Shown here: positions 28,169 to 36,893 of the stretch, piece after piece
Layout of the letters: every line of letters starts with the position of its first letter
Numbering within the stretch: the first letter of the stretch is position 1
Assembly (NCBI GenBank): GCA_049323455.1
Contig: JBMONF010000029.1
Location: 16,982 to 80,981, forward strand
Reading direction: 5' to 3'
Source of the DNA: Hypericibacter sp049323455
GTDB lineage: Bacteria > Pseudomonadota > Alphaproteobacteria > Dongiales > Dongiaceae
DNA: 64,000 nucleotides
Notes under the pieces: model-generated
Seen by the model: the letters and a program-made list of their open reading frames with translations, nothing else
The model's database searches: none
Told to the model about the DNA's origin: nothing
Made by a program: the position numbers and the translations under genes

Positions 28169-29257
28169 TCATCGCAGCTTCAGTGTGGAGAGCCCGACCA
28201 GCGCCAGGATCGAGGCAATGATCCAGAAGCGGATCACGATGGTGGGCTCGGCCCAGCCCTTCTTCTCGAAGTGATGGTGCAGCGGCGCCATGCGGAAGAC
28301 GCGCTTGCCGGTGAGCTTGAAGGACACGACCTGCACGATGACCGAGGCGGTTTCGAGCACGAACAAGCCGCCGACGATGGCGAGCACCAGCTCTTGCTTG
28401 ATCACCACGCTGACCGCGCCGAGCGCGCCGCCCATCGAGAGCGAGCCGGTGTCGCCCATGAACACCATGGCCGGCGGGGCGTTGAACCAGAGGAATCCCA
28501 AGCTGGCGCCGACCAGTGCGGCGCAGAACACGGCCAGCTCGCCCGAGCCCGCGACGAAATGGAGTTGGAGGTAATTGGCGAAAACGGCATTGCCGACGAG
28601 ATAGGCGATGAGCGCGAAGCATCCCGAGGCGATCATCACCGGCACGATGGCAAGCCCGTCGAGCCCGTCCGTCAGGTTGACGGCGTTCGATGCCCCGACC
28701 ATCACGAATACGGCGAAGGGGACGAACAGCCAGCCGAGCTGGATCAGGATGTCCTTGAAGAAGGGCACGGTCAGGCCGGTCGAAAGCGGCTGCGGCGTGA
28801 GCCGCATGACGGCCACGGCCGCGATCGTGCCGACCGCGATCTGGGCCAGAAGCTTCAAGCGGCCCGGCAGGCCTCTGCTGCCGCGCTTGGTGAGCTTCAG
28901 ATAGTCGTCGCCGAAACCGACCAGGCCGAAACCGACAGTGACGAACAGCACGACCCAGACATAGCCGTTGGCGAGATTGGCCCAGAGCAGCGTGGAGATG
29001 GCGACGGCCAGCAGAATCAGCACGCCACCCATGGTGGGCGTGCCCTTCTTGGTGAGCAGGTGCGATTCCGGCCCATCGGTGCGGATCGGCTGGCCCAAGG
29101 GCTGCTTGCTCTTGAGCCAGGCGATCACCCGCGGTCCCAGCACGAAGCTGACCACGAGCGCCGTCATCACTGCGCCGCCGCTGCGGAAAGTGAGGTAGCG
29201 GAACAGATTGAAGATCGCGATCTCGTCGGCGAGCGGCGCGAGCAGGTTGTAAAGCAT
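28169..29257 (-). CDS. mraY: Phospho-MurNAc-pentapeptide transferase MraY
   Basis: 362 residues. MraY transfers phospho-MurNAc-pentapeptide to undecaprenyl phosphate, forming lipid I in the cytoplasmic membrane. About ten transmembrane helices can be seen. Family motifs: HLLTKKGTPTMGGVLIL (about 70-86), GFGDDYLKLTKR with the catalytic Asp pair, ASNAVNLTDGLDGLA, VFMGDTGSLSMGG, and the conserved HHHFEKKGWAEPTIVIRFW loop near the C-terminus. ATG 29257 starts MLYNLL, normal for the family. It is 15 bases downstream of murF and 10 upstream of murD. Confidence 0.97.
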   Translation of the reverse strand: MLYNLLAPLADEIAIFNLFRYLTFRSGGAVMTALVVSFVLGPRVIAWLKSKQPLGQPIRTDGPESHLLTKKGTPTMGGVLILLAVAISTLLWANLANGYVWVVLFVTVGFGLVGFGDDYLKLTKRGSRGLPGRLKLLAQIAVGTIAAVAVMRLTPQPLSTGLTVPFFKDILIQLGWLFVPFAVFVMVGASNAVNLTDGLDGLAIVPVMIASGCFALIAYLVGNAVFANYLQLHFVAGSGELAVFCAALVGASLGFLWFNAPPAMVFMGDTGSLSMGGALGAVSVVIKQELVLAIVGGLFVLETASVIVQVVSFKLTGKRVFRMAPLHHHFEKKGWAEPTIVIRFWIIASILALVGLSTLKLR

Positions 29258-29272
29258 CGCCTGATCCCCGCC

Positions 29273-30733
29273 TCAGTTGCCGTTGGCCGCGCGCGGCAGG
29301 GGCGCCGGTTCGCCCATGGCCTTGATCGCGTCGACGATCGGTCCCATGCGCGTGCCGAGCGATCCCTTGACCAGCACCACGTCGCCGGGCCTGAGCGCTG
29401 CCAGCACGGCGGGGATCATCTCGGCGCTGGCCTCGTGGTGAGCGGCGCGCAGGCTCGCGGGCAGGGCCGCGTCCAGGTTCGCCATGAGCGGGCCGACGGT
29501 GAAGACGAGATCGGCCTTGGCCTCGATCAGATCGGGTGCCAAGCCGGCATGGAGCGCCGGCCCTTGCGCGCCCAGTTCGCGCATGTCGCCCAGCACGGCG
29601 ATGCGCCGGCCGCCGTTCCTGGGGCTGGTCCGGGCCAGCACGCCGAAGGCGGCGCGCATGGCGGCGGGGCTCGCGTTGTAGCTCTCGTCGATCAGCTCGA
29701 CGCTGCCGCCCCCGCGCTGGGCCGGCAGCGCCACGGTGGTGCGCGCCCCCCGGCCCTTGGGCGGCGTGACACGGGCGAAGGCGGCCGCGGCCTCGCCGAC
29801 ATCCGCCCCCACGGCCTTCACGGCTGCCAGCACGGCCAAGCTGTTCATGACCCAGTGCAGGCCGGGCGCGCCGAGGCAATAGTCGAAGCGCTCGCCCTCG
29901 ATCGAGGCGCTGACGGCGCTCGAGGTGGCGTAGAGCGAGCAGTCGAGGAGCCGCGCGGCCGCTGCTGCATGCCGGCCGAAGCCGAGGATGCGGGTCAGGC
30001 CCCGCCGGCGCGCATGGGCGGCCAGCCGCTCGAACTGCGAATTGTCGCGGTTGAGGATCGCGATACCATCGGCGTCCATGCCCTCGAAGATCTCCGCCTT
30101 GGCGTCGGCAACCGCCTCGAGCGAGGCGAAGAACTCCATGTGCGCGGGCTCGATCGCGGTGATGATCGCGACGTGCGGGCGCGCCAGGCGCGACAAGGGC
30201 CCCAGCTCGCCCGCATGGTTCATGCCGAGCTCGAACACGCCATAGACCGTGCCGGGCGGCATGCGTGCCAGCGTCAGCGGCACGCCCCACTGGTTGTTGA
30301 AGCTGCCGACCGAGGCGAAGGTGGCGGCCTGGATGCCCAGCACGGTCTTGAGCGCTTCCTTGGTGCCGGTCTTGCCGACGCTGCCGGTGACGCCGATGCG
30401 TTTGGCACCCGAGCGTTCGCGCGCGGCGATGCCGAGGCGCTCCAGCCCCTGGAGCGTGTCGGCCACCATCAGGAGCGGCGCGTCGGCCGCCAGGCCCTCG
30501 GGCCGGCGATGGGCGAGTGTCGCCGCCGCGCCTTTGGCGAGCGCCGCGGCGATATAGTCGTGCCCGTCGAACTGCGGCCCCTTGAGCGCCACGAACAGGT
30601 CGCCCGCCTCGATCGTGCGGCTGTCGATCGACACGCCGGCCGCGGTCCAGCCGGCATCGCCCTGGAGCGCGCCGCTGGTCGCAGCGGCCGCCTCGGCCGC
30701 ACGCCACAGCACGGGCTTCGGCACGCCGCTCAT
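29273..30733 (-). CDS. murF: UDP-MurNAc-tripeptide D-alanyl-D-alanine ligase
   Basis: 486 residues. MurF adds the D-Ala-D-Ala dipeptide and completes the cytoplasmic precursor. Seen: an N-terminal domain with GVSIDSRTIEAGDLFVALKG (about 34-53) that recognises the UDP sugar, ATP loop VTGSVGKTGTKEALKTVLG, FNNQWGVPLTLARMP, FELGMNHAGELGPLSRL, EPAHMEFF, LNRDNSQF and DESYNASPAAMRAAFG. The loop has KTGTKE where many MurFs have KTSTKE, a mild change. The start overlaps murE as ATGA. Confidence 0.96.
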   Translation of the reverse strand: MSGVPKPVLWRAAEAAAATSGALQGDAGWTAAGVSIDSRTIEAGDLFVALKGPQFDGHDYIAAALAKGAAATLAHRRPEGLAADAPLLMVADTLQGLERLGIAARERSGAKRIGVTGSVGKTGTKEALKTVLGIQAATFASVGSFNNQWGVPLTLARMPPGTVYGVFELGMNHAGELGPLSRLARPHVAIITAIEPAHMEFFASLEAVADAKAEIFEGMDADGIAILNRDNSQFERLAAHARRRGLTRILGFGRHAAAAARLLDCSLYATSSAVSASIEGERFDYCLGAPGLHWVMNSLAVLAAVKAVGADVGEAAAAFARVTPPKGRGARTTVALPAQRGGGSVELIDESYNASPAAMRAAFGVLARTSPRNGGRRIAVLGDMRELGAQGPALHAGLAPDLIEAKADLVFTVGPLMANLDAALPASLRAAHHEASAEMIPAVLAALRPGDVVLVKGSLGTRMGPIVDAIKAMGEPAPLPRAANGN

Positions 30734-32208
30734 GCCGCACCTCCCGAGGGCCGCGCACCCAGTTCCGCCACCGCGTCCCGCGCCACCTCGGCATCGTCGA
30801 AAGGATAGGTCACGCCCGCGACGATCTGGCCCGTCTCGTGGCCCTTGCCCGCGATCACCAGGAGATCGTCGGCCTTAAGCCCGGCGATGGCGGCGCGGAT
30901 CGCCTCGCGCCGGTCGCCGATTTCCCGCGCGCGGCGGCAGGCGGCCAGGATCTCGGCGCGGATCGCGGCCGGATCCTCGCTGCGCGGGTTGTCGTCCGTG
31001 ACGATGACCTGATCGGCCAGCTCTTCGGCGATGCGGCCCATCTCGGGCCGCTTGGCGCGATCGCGGTCGCCGCCGCAGCCGAACACCACCACCAGCCGAC
31101 CGGTTGCCAGCGGCCTAAGCTCGGTCAGGATGGTCTTGAGCGCTTCGGGTTTGTGCGAGTAGTCGACGAAGATCGGCGCGCCCGCGGGATGGCGCGCGAC
31201 CAGCTCGATGCGCCCGCGCACGCCGCTCACGCGGGCGAGCTCGGCGGCCGCGCGCGAGGGGCTGGCGCCGCAGGCGATCGCCAGGCCCAGTGCGGCCAGC
31301 GCGTTGTGCGCTTGGAAGGCGCCCGCCACCGGGAAGAGCAGCTCCATCGGCTGGCCGAATACCGAAAGAGCGAGGCGCTGGCCTTCGGCTTCGGATACGC
31401 GCGAGCGCAAGGTCAGCTCCTTGCCGGCGGCGCCATAGGCGATGACGGCGATGCCGCGGCGCCGGCAGATCTCCGCCAACGGCTCGAAATGATCGCTGTC
31501 GGCATTGAGCACGGCCGTGCCGCTCGCGGGCAGCAGCGTTTCGAACAGCCGCGCCTTGGCGCGGAAATAGCGCTCCATCGTGCCGTGATAGTCGAGATGC
31601 TCGTGGGTAAGGTTGGTGAAGGCCGCGGCCTTGAGCCGGACGCCGTCGAGCCGGAACTGATCGATCCCGTGACTCGACGCCTCCATGACGAGGTGATCGA
31701 TGCCGTCCTGCGCCAGCTCGGCCAGGATGCGATGCAGCTCGATCGGATCGGGCGTGGTCAAGGCACCGTCGCGGTCGTGTCCTGGCGCCACGATGCCGAG
31801 CGTGCCGAGACTGCCGGCGCGCAAGCCCATGAGCGTCCAGAGTTGGCGGGTGAAGTGAGCGACCGAGGTCTTGCCGCTGGTGCCCGTGACGGCCGCGATC
31901 TCCTTCGGCTGCCGGCGATAGAAGCGCGCCGCCATGAACGCCAGGCGCCGGCGCGGATTGTCGTCGAAGATGACGGGCGTGCGGCCGATGCTGGCGGGCA
32001 GCTCCGTGTCGTAGGGCGCCAGGATCGCGGCGGCACCCCGGGCCAGCGCGTCGGCGATGAAGGTGCGGCCGTCGGCGCGCGTGCCCGGCAGGGCCGCGAA
32101 CAGGAAGCCCGGCTCGACGCGGCGCGAATCGGCACTCAAGCCCTTGATCTCGATTTCCGCCGCCGTCACGTCCGCCTTCCGTTCCTCCAGTAGCTCTCTG
32201 AGCCGCAC
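30730..32208 (-). CDS. murE: UDP-MurNAc-tripeptide synthetase, meso-diaminopimelate adding
   Basis: 492 residues. MurE adds the third stem-peptide residue. The sequence shows SADSRRVEPGFLFAALPG (about 25-42), ATP loop VTGTSGKTSVAHFTRQLW, LTTPDPIELH, VMEASSHGIDQFR, FTNLTHEHLDYHGTMERYF, YSHKPEALKTIL, FGCGGDRDRAKRPEMG and TDDNPRSEDPAAI. The DNPR motif is known to select meso-diaminopimelate rather than lysine, so the wall is of the usual Gram-negative type. It starts 16 bases after ftsI and overlaps murF by four bases. Confidence 0.97.
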   Translation of the reverse strand: MRLRELLEERKADVTAAEIEIKGLSADSRRVEPGFLFAALPGTRADGRTFIADALARGAAAILAPYDTELPASIGRTPVIFDDNPRRRLAFMAARFYRRQPKEIAAVTGTSGKTSVAHFTRQLWTLMGLRAGSLGTLGIVAPGHDRDGALTTPDPIELHRILAELAQDGIDHLVMEASSHGIDQFRLDGVRLKAAAFTNLTHEHLDYHGTMERYFRAKARLFETLLPASGTAVLNADSDHFEPLAEICRRRGIAVIAYGAAGKELTLRSRVSEAEGQRLALSVFGQPMELLFPVAGAFQAHNALAALGLAIACGASPSRAAAELARVSGVRGRIELVARHPAGAPIFVDYSHKPEALKTILTELRPLATGRLVVVFGCGGDRDRAKRPEMGRIAEELADQVIVTDDNPRSEDPAAIRAEILAACRRAREIGDRREAIRAAIAGLKADDLLVIAGKGHETGQIVAGVTYPFDDAEVARDAVAELGARPSGGAA

Positions 32209-32224
32209 TTGGCTCTTCTCCGTC

Positions 32225-33952
32225 CTATTCGGTGCCGCGCGCCGCGACCAGCAGCGCGTTGTCGTCGGACGGCGCCTGTTGCTGCGGCTCGATGCCGAGC
32301 AGCGGCGCCATGCGTTGCACGATGCGCCCGACTGCCGGGGCCGCGACCCAGCCGCCGGTGGCGTAGCCGGAGGACTGCGCGTTCGGCTTGGGATCGTCGA
32401 TCATCGCCAGCACCACGTAGCGGGGCGCGTTGATCGGGAAGGCCCCCACGAAGGAAGCCATGCGCGCATCGGCGACATAGCCGCGGCTGCCGAGCTTGTC
32501 GGCCGTGCCGGTCTTGCCGCCGACGAGATAGCCGGGCACGTCGGCCTTCTTGCCGGTGCCGCGCTCGACCACCAGGCGCATGAGCTTGCGGATCTCGACC
32601 GAGGTTTCGGGCTTGATCACGCGATCGCCGTCGGCGACCTGATCGGCGTTGCGCTTGATGAGCGTGGCCGGCCGCATGATGCCGCCATTGACCAGCGCCG
32701 CGATCCCCGCCGCCAGATGCAACGGGCTCACCGCGATGCCATGACCGTAAGCGATGGTCATGGTGTTGATCGGTCGCCATTCGCTCGGGAACATCGGCAG
32801 GCCGGTTTCCGGCAGCTCGATCGACGCGCGGCGCAGCATGCCGACGCTGTCGAGGAAGCGCTTCTGCCGCTCGGTGCCCATGCGCTCGGCGATCAGGGCG
32901 GCGCCGATGTTGGAGGAATACATGATGACTTCCGACACCGTGAGCGGCCGGTTCTCGGGGTGATAGTCGGAGATGGTGAACCCCCCGATGCGCAGCGGCC
33001 GGCTCGCGTCCACGCTGTCGTCGATCCCGATCGCGCCGGAATCGAGCGCCGCCGCCACGTCGAACATTTTGAAGGTCGAGCCCATCTCGTAGATGCCGAG
33101 CGTGGCCCGGTTGAAACGCTGGTCCGGCGACGCCGTGCCGGCTTCGCGCGGATCGAAATCCGGCAGCGACACCATCGCCAGCACTTCGCCGGTATCGACA
33201 TCGAGCACCAGCCCGGCGCCGCCGATGGCCGAGAAATCGTCGATTGCCCGCCTGATCTCGTCGCGCAGGATGTTCTGGATCCGCACGTCGAGCGAAAGCT
33301 GCACCGGCTGGCCGCTCTTCAGCACGTCGTCGAACGATTCCTCGATGCCGGCGAGGCCCTTGTTGTCGATGTCGGTGAAGCCGACGACATGCGCCGTCAG
33401 CGCGCCTTGCGGATAGACGCGCCGCTCCTCGCGCTGGAAATAGAGACCGGGAATGCCGAGCCGGTTCACCGCATATTGCTGGCGCGGCGTGAGGTCGCGC
33501 TTGATCCAGACGAAGCGGCTCTGGGCACCGAGCTTGGCGGCGATCTCGGCCTGGCTCAGGTCGGGCAGCACGCCCACCAGCTTCTGCGCGGTCCCGGCCG
33601 GGTCGCTCACCTGCTGAGGATCGGCGTAGAGCGAGGCGGTGGGGAGGCTGGTGGCGAGCAACACGCCGTTGCGGTCGAGGACGTCGGCGCGCTGGACGCC
33701 GAGGTCCTTGGTGGGCAGCGCAGCGATGTCGCGCTCGCCGCCGGCGTCCCACACGCCGACCTCGAGCAGCCTGAGCGCGATGGCGAGGAAGGCGACGAGA
33801 AACAGGCCGCCGCCCAGGAGCAGGCGCGTATGGCCCGTCTCGAGCGCGCGCTTGCGCTCGCCATCGAGCTCGAGCAGGTCCTCGAAGCGCGGCGGCCGGG
33901 GGTCGGCAAGCTGCGGCCCGCAAGGATGGCGCGACGGGCGCGGCATCTTCAT
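32225..33952 (-). CDS. ftsI: Septal peptidoglycan transpeptidase FtsI (PBP3)
   Basis: 575 residues. FtsI is the class B penicillin-binding protein that cross-links septal peptidoglycan with FtsW. Seen: a short cytoplasmic N-terminus, one membrane anchor (LLLGGGLFLVAFLAIALRLL, about 44-63), a dimerisation/pedestal domain beginning RADVLDRNGVLLAT, then the transpeptidase domain with SxxK as GSTFKMFD, SxN as SSN in MYSSNIGAAL, and KTGT in GGKTGTADK. The start ATG 33952 overlaps the ftsL stop (ATGA); ATG 33946 is two codons later. The frame is open upstream over ftsL. Confidence 0.96.
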   Translation of the reverse strand: MKMPRPSRHPCGPQLADPRPPRFEDLLELDGERKRALETGHTRLLLGGGLFLVAFLAIALRLLEVGVWDAGGERDIAALPTKDLGVQRADVLDRNGVLLATSLPTASLYADPQQVSDPAGTAQKLVGVLPDLSQAEIAAKLGAQSRFVWIKRDLTPRQQYAVNRLGIPGLYFQREERRVYPQGALTAHVVGFTDIDNKGLAGIEESFDDVLKSGQPVQLSLDVRIQNILRDEIRRAIDDFSAIGGAGLVLDVDTGEVLAMVSLPDFDPREAGTASPDQRFNRATLGIYEMGSTFKMFDVAAALDSGAIGIDDSVDASRPLRIGGFTISDYHPENRPLTVSEVIMYSSNIGAALIAERMGTERQKRFLDSVGMLRRASIELPETGLPMFPSEWRPINTMTIAYGHGIAVSPLHLAAGIAALVNGGIMRPATLIKRNADQVADGDRVIKPETSVEIRKLMRLVVERGTGKKADVPGYLVGGKTGTADKLGSRGYVADARMASFVGAFPINAPRYVVLAMIDDPKPNAQSSGYATGGWVAAPAVGRIVQRMAPLLGIEPQQQAPSDDNALLVAARGTE

Positions 33953-34563
33953 GGCTGGCCCTCCGCGATGCTGGCCGCGATCAGGGCACCCAACGGATCG
34001 TCGCCACCGGGGGCCTGGATCATCGGCGTCGCGGGCGCGCCAGCCGGCGGCGCCTCGTCGCCGTCGGCGAGATCGGCTGGAACCGCGTCGAACGACGCCA
34101 GATCGGCCGTGGTCAGGCTCACGGGCGTCAGGCCTGTCGGGGCGGCGCCGGCGCTGTCGCCCGATGCGGGGTCGAACGCAAGCGCATCGGCTGCGGCCAG
34201 ATCGATTGTCGCGGGATTGGCGGCGGCCGCGAGGCCAGCCGGGGTCGGCAGGGCCGGATCGAAACGAGGCGCCGGCACGGCCACGTCGAGCCTGGCGGGG
34301 AGGGCAGCGAAGTTCTGCATCTGTCTGGCCGCGACCGGCGCCAGGCCCAGATAGCGGCGATTGAGATCCGAGAGCCGGCCGGGCTCGTTGAGATAGCTCC
34401 ACTCGGCCTTGAGCACGCGGATCTGCTCCTGCGCGCGCTGGATATCCCGGTTGGTCCGGCCGAGTTGGTGCTCGAGCTCCTGCACGGCGAACTTGATCTG
34501 GAACATGCAGAAGCCGGCGGCCAGAACGACGATGAGCCAGATCGGCAGCGACAGGCGGTTCAT
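33949..34563 (-). CDS. ftsL: Cell division protein FtsL with long C-terminal tail
   Basis: 204 residues. FtsL is a small bitopic membrane protein that works with FtsB and FtsQ. Residues 1-25 are the membrane anchor (PIWLIVVLAAGFCMFQIKFA), followed by a coiled coil (QELEHQLGRTNRDIQRAQEQ, then IRVLKAEWSYLNEPGRL, about 28-66), where LKAEWSYLNEPGRL is the family hallmark of alphaproteobacterial FtsL, then RYLGLAPV. The remaining ~120 residues are Ala/Pro/Asp-rich and probably unstructured, longer than usual. Start at 34563 overlaps the rsmH stop by one base (TGATG). Confidence 0.9.
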   Translation of the reverse strand: MNRLSLPIWLIVVLAAGFCMFQIKFAVQELEHQLGRTNRDIQRAQEQIRVLKAEWSYLNEPGRLSDLNRRYLGLAPVAARQMQNFAALPARLDVAVPAPRFDPALPTPAGLAAAANPATIDLAAADALAFDPASGDSAGAAPTGLTPVSLTTADLASFDAVPADLADGDEAPPAGAPATPMIQAPGGDDPLGALIAASIAEGQP

Positions 34564-35564
34564 CACCGGACCTCCTGCTCGCCCGCTGCGGCCGGCTCCC
34601 AAGCGGGAGCCGCGGTCCGCTCGGCCGCGCGCAGGCGCGCCGAACGGGCGCGCGGATTGCGGGCGGTCTCGGCCGCCTCGGGCTTGACCACCTCGGGGGC
34701 CAGGATGCGGAAGCTGGGCTCGCGCAGGCGTCCCGCGGCTTCGGGCATATGGCGCGAGGCGCGGGGCGTGCGGCCGGCCCGCTCGCGGAAGAACCGCTTC
34801 ACTTCGCGGTCCTCCAACGAGTGGAAGGAGACGACGGCGAGCCGGCCGCCCGCCTTGAGGAGCGCTTCAGCCGAGACGAGGCCGCGGCGAAGCTCGCCCA
34901 GCTCGTCGTTCACGGCGATGCGCAAGGCTTGAAACGTGCGCGTGGCGGGATCGATGCCATCGTGCGAGCGCGCGCCCGCGGCGCGCCGGACGATTTCGGC
35001 CAGCGCCAGCGTGCGGGTGATGGGCGCCTGCCGGCGCGCCGTCACGATGGCCTGCGCGATTGAGCGCGCACGGCGTTCCTCGCCATAGCGGAAGATGAGA
35101 TCGGCCAACTCGCTCTCCGGCATGGTGTTGACGAGATCGGCGGCGGTTGGGCCGCCGCCCCCCATGCGCATGTCGAGCGGCCCGTCGAAGCGGAAGGAGA
35201 AGCCGCGCTCGGGCCGGTCGAGCTGCATCGAGGAGACGCCAAGATCGAACGCAATGCCGTCGGCCCGCCTCAGCCCTTTGGCGGCGAGCAGATCGCGCAT
35301 CTCGCCGAAGCGGCCCTCGACGGCGTGCAAGCGGCCGGGGAAGTCGCGGGCCAGCGCCTGCGCAATGGCGATCGCGTCGGGGTCGCGGTCGATCGCCCAG
35401 ACGGTGCATCGGGCGGCGGCCAGAAGGGCCCGCGTATAGCCGCCGGCGCCGAAGGTGCCGTCGACATAGATGCCGCCGTCCTTGGGGGCGAGCGCGACCA
35501 GCACCGCATCCAGCAGGACGGGAACGTGACCGCCGCGCGCCGTTTCGCGAGAGGGGGCGCTCAT
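34563..35564 (-). CDS. rsmH: 16S rRNA (cytosine1402-N4)-methyltransferase
   Basis: 333 residues. RsmH (MraW) methylates N4 of C1402 in 16S rRNA. Seen: HVPVLLDAVLVAL (about 13-25), SAM motif VDGTFGAGGYTRALL, AIDRDPDAIAIA, GIAFDLGVSSMQLDRPERGFSF written as FDLGVSSMQLD then RPERGFSFR, the DMRM segment, YGEERRARSIAQAI, TRTFQALRIAVNDEL, and VVSFHSLEDREVKRFF near the end. The last ~40 residues are Ala/Arg-rich. The start overlaps the mraZ stop as ATGA, the standard second position of the cluster. Confidence 0.97.
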   Translation of the reverse strand: MSAPSRETARGGHVPVLLDAVLVALAPKDGGIYVDGTFGAGGYTRALLAAARCTVWAIDRDPDAIAIAQALARDFPGRLHAVEGRFGEMRDLLAAKGLRRADGIAFDLGVSSMQLDRPERGFSFRFDGPLDMRMGGGGPTAADLVNTMPESELADLIFRYGEERRARSIAQAIVTARRQAPITRTLALAEIVRRAAGARSHDGIDPATRTFQALRIAVNDELGELRRGLVSAEALLKAGGRLAVVSFHSLEDREVKRFFRERAGRTPRASRHMPEAAGRLREPSFRILAPEVVKPEAAETARNPRARSARLRAAERTAAPAWEPAAAGEQEVR

Positions 35565-36025
35565 GAGCCGCTCCCGCTGTGGCCGGCGCGCAAGGTGCGG
35601 CCCTTTTCGAGCGCGCGCTTGCGCGCCTCCGCCTTGTGGCGATCGAGGGCGCCAGGCTCCCAGATCTCGAAATGCTGGCCGCGGCCGACGAAGGCCGCCG
35701 TCTCCGTGATGCCGGCATGCTGCGCCAGGATTTCGGGCAGCATGATGCGCCCTTCGCCGTCGAAAGCGAGCTGCTTGGCGTCCGAAAACAGCGTCAGCGC
35801 CAGATCGTCGTGCTCGTCGGAAAAGAGATCGACGTTGGCAAGCTTGGCGTTGATGTCGGCCATCCAATCCATGCCGGCGCACTGAACCGCCGGAAACTTG
35901 AAGGAGGGCAGGGCCACGATGCCGTGAAAACTCTGTCCGGCGAGCGCAGCGCGAAAGGGCGCCGGGACCGAGACGCGGCCCTTGCGATCGACTTTGTTCA
36001 CGAAGGTGTCGATGAACAGCGCCAT
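35561..36025 (-). CDS. mraZ: Transcriptional regulator MraZ
   Basis: 154 residues. MraZ is the DNA-binding regulator of the dcw cluster, known in E. coli to repress its own promoter by binding short TGGGN repeats. Seen: two SpoVT-AbrB half domains, each with a start such as FVNKVDRKGRVSVPAPFR (about 8-25) and FDGEGRIMLPEILAQHAGI (about 88-106). These give the swapped-hairpin barrel that forms rings. The N-terminal MALFIDTF is typical. It is the first gene of the run; the operator sits about 100-135 bases upstream. Confidence 0.95.
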   Translation of the reverse strand: MALFIDTFVNKVDRKGRVSVPAPFRAALAGQSFHGIVALPSFKFPAVQCAGMDWMADINAKLANVDLFSDEHDDLALTLFSDAKQLAFDGEGRIMLPEILAQHAGITETAAFVGRGQHFEIWEPGALDRHKAEARKRALEKGRTLRAGHSGSGS

Positions 36026-36127
36026 CGGCCTTCCGCCTCTTGCCCCCTCCTGGCCGGCCGCGCGTGGCCGGAAGCCCCGATCTCAAAGGGCTCTGCGGGC
36101 GCCGCATGGGCGCGCGACCGCCGGTTA

Positions 36128-36162
36128 TGGGATAACATGGGATAATATGGGCGTCAATGGGA
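36128..36162 (-). promoter_or_regulatory. MraZ operator: four TGGGN repeats at 10-bp spacing
   Basis: On the plus strand TGGGA occurs at 36128-36132 and 36138-36142, TGGGC at 36148-36152 and TGGGA at 36158-36162, each separated by exactly five bases. Direct TGGGN repeats with 5-nt spacers are the known MraZ binding site. A fifth TGGGC is at 36107-36111. The repeats overlap the predicted mraZ promoter, which fits autorepression. Confidence 0.85.
36129..36157 (-). promoter_or_regulatory. Candidate mraZ promoter
   Basis: On the minus strand TTGACG (plus 36152-36157) is followed after 17 bases by TATCCC (plus 36129-36134). The -10 is weak but the spacing is ideal, and both boxes lie among the MraZ repeats. 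Expected transcript start near 36122, about 97 bases before the mraZ ATG. Confidence 0.5.
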
Positions 36163-36193
36163 TTGGGTAGTAAAAATCTGGATTTTCGAGGCA

Positions 36194-36210
36194 TTTACGG
36201 GCCGTTAACC
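36194..36210. promoter_or_regulatory. CtrA-like site upstream of mraZ
   Basis: TTTA (36194-36197), seven bases, then TTAACC (36205-36210). The consensus of the cell-cycle regulator CtrA is TTAA-N7-TTAAC, so there is one mismatch in the left half. It lies 40-60 bases upstream of the predicted promoter -35 in an AT-rich stretch. Suggestive only. Confidence 0.35.
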
Positions 36211-36375
36211 ATGCTTTGCCGGGACCTCGCAAGCAGATCCGCCGATCGAGGAACATATTCCTTGCTAACCATTGCGGCAGAATTTTGTTCTTTATTTGTT
36301 CCAAAGGCGATTACTTGGGGCATCCCCGCAAAAGCCGCGTCGTGAAGACGTCGCTCCGCGATGGGAGAAAGAGGC

Positions 36376-36787
36376 GCCAGACGGCCGGTAAGCCGGGTTC
36401 TGTTCCGCCGGGTCTCCCCGACGGCGATGGCCATTCATCTGGGACGTCCGTTACCGGACGCCTCGCGCGACCGACCCGGGCGGCGGTCCGAAAACCGACC
36501 CAGCTTATGATTTTACATGGAAAATCAAAAGCCTGCCGCCCCTACTTGGTCTTGCTCCCGGTGGGGTTTGCCCTGCCACGACCGTTACCGGCCGCGCGGT
36601 GCGCTCTTACCGCACCTTTTCACCCTTACCCACCCCGCATGCGCGGAATCGGCGGTATCTTTTCTGTGGCACTGTCCCTGGGGTCGCCCCCGCCGGGCGT
36701 TACCCGGCACCGTGTCTCCGTGGAGTCCGGACTTTCCTCCCCCGGCGGCGGTGACGCCGGCCGAAGGCAGCCATCTGGCCGTCTGGC
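36376..36787 (-). ncRNA. rnpB: RNase P RNA (class A)
   Basis: About 412 nt. RNase P RNA is the catalytic RNA that removes 5' leaders from tRNA precursors. Evidence: the ends pair perfectly as P1 (GCCAGACGGCC at 36376-36386 with GGCCGTCTGGC at 36777-36787). Universal core sequences occur in the right order on the minus strand: GAGGAAAGTCCGGACTCC near the 5' end, GGGTAAGGGTGAAAAGGTGC and GGTAAGAGCGCACC in the middle, AGATGAATG and AGAACCCGGCTTACCGG near the 3' end. One stretch (plus 36503-36532) is an AT-rich hairpin insert in an otherwise GC-rich RNA. It sits between ampD and the dcw cluster. Confidence 0.95.
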
Positions 36788-36793
36788 GTCGCA

Positions 36794-36822
36794 GAGGTAA
36801 GCATCCTGAGGCCCTGCGTCAA
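36794..36822 (-). promoter_or_regulatory. rnpB promoter
   Basis: On the minus strand TTGACG (plus 36817-36822), a 17-base spacer and TACCTC (plus 36794-36799). The -10 ends seven bases before 36787, the 5' end predicted independently from the P1 helix, which supports the call. Confidence 0.7.
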
Positions 36823-36893
36823 TCGAAGAGGTTGCCGATCGAAGGGCTTAGCAGGGGCGAGCGCGCCCGAGCACGGGCGCGGCCGGTCGGCTC

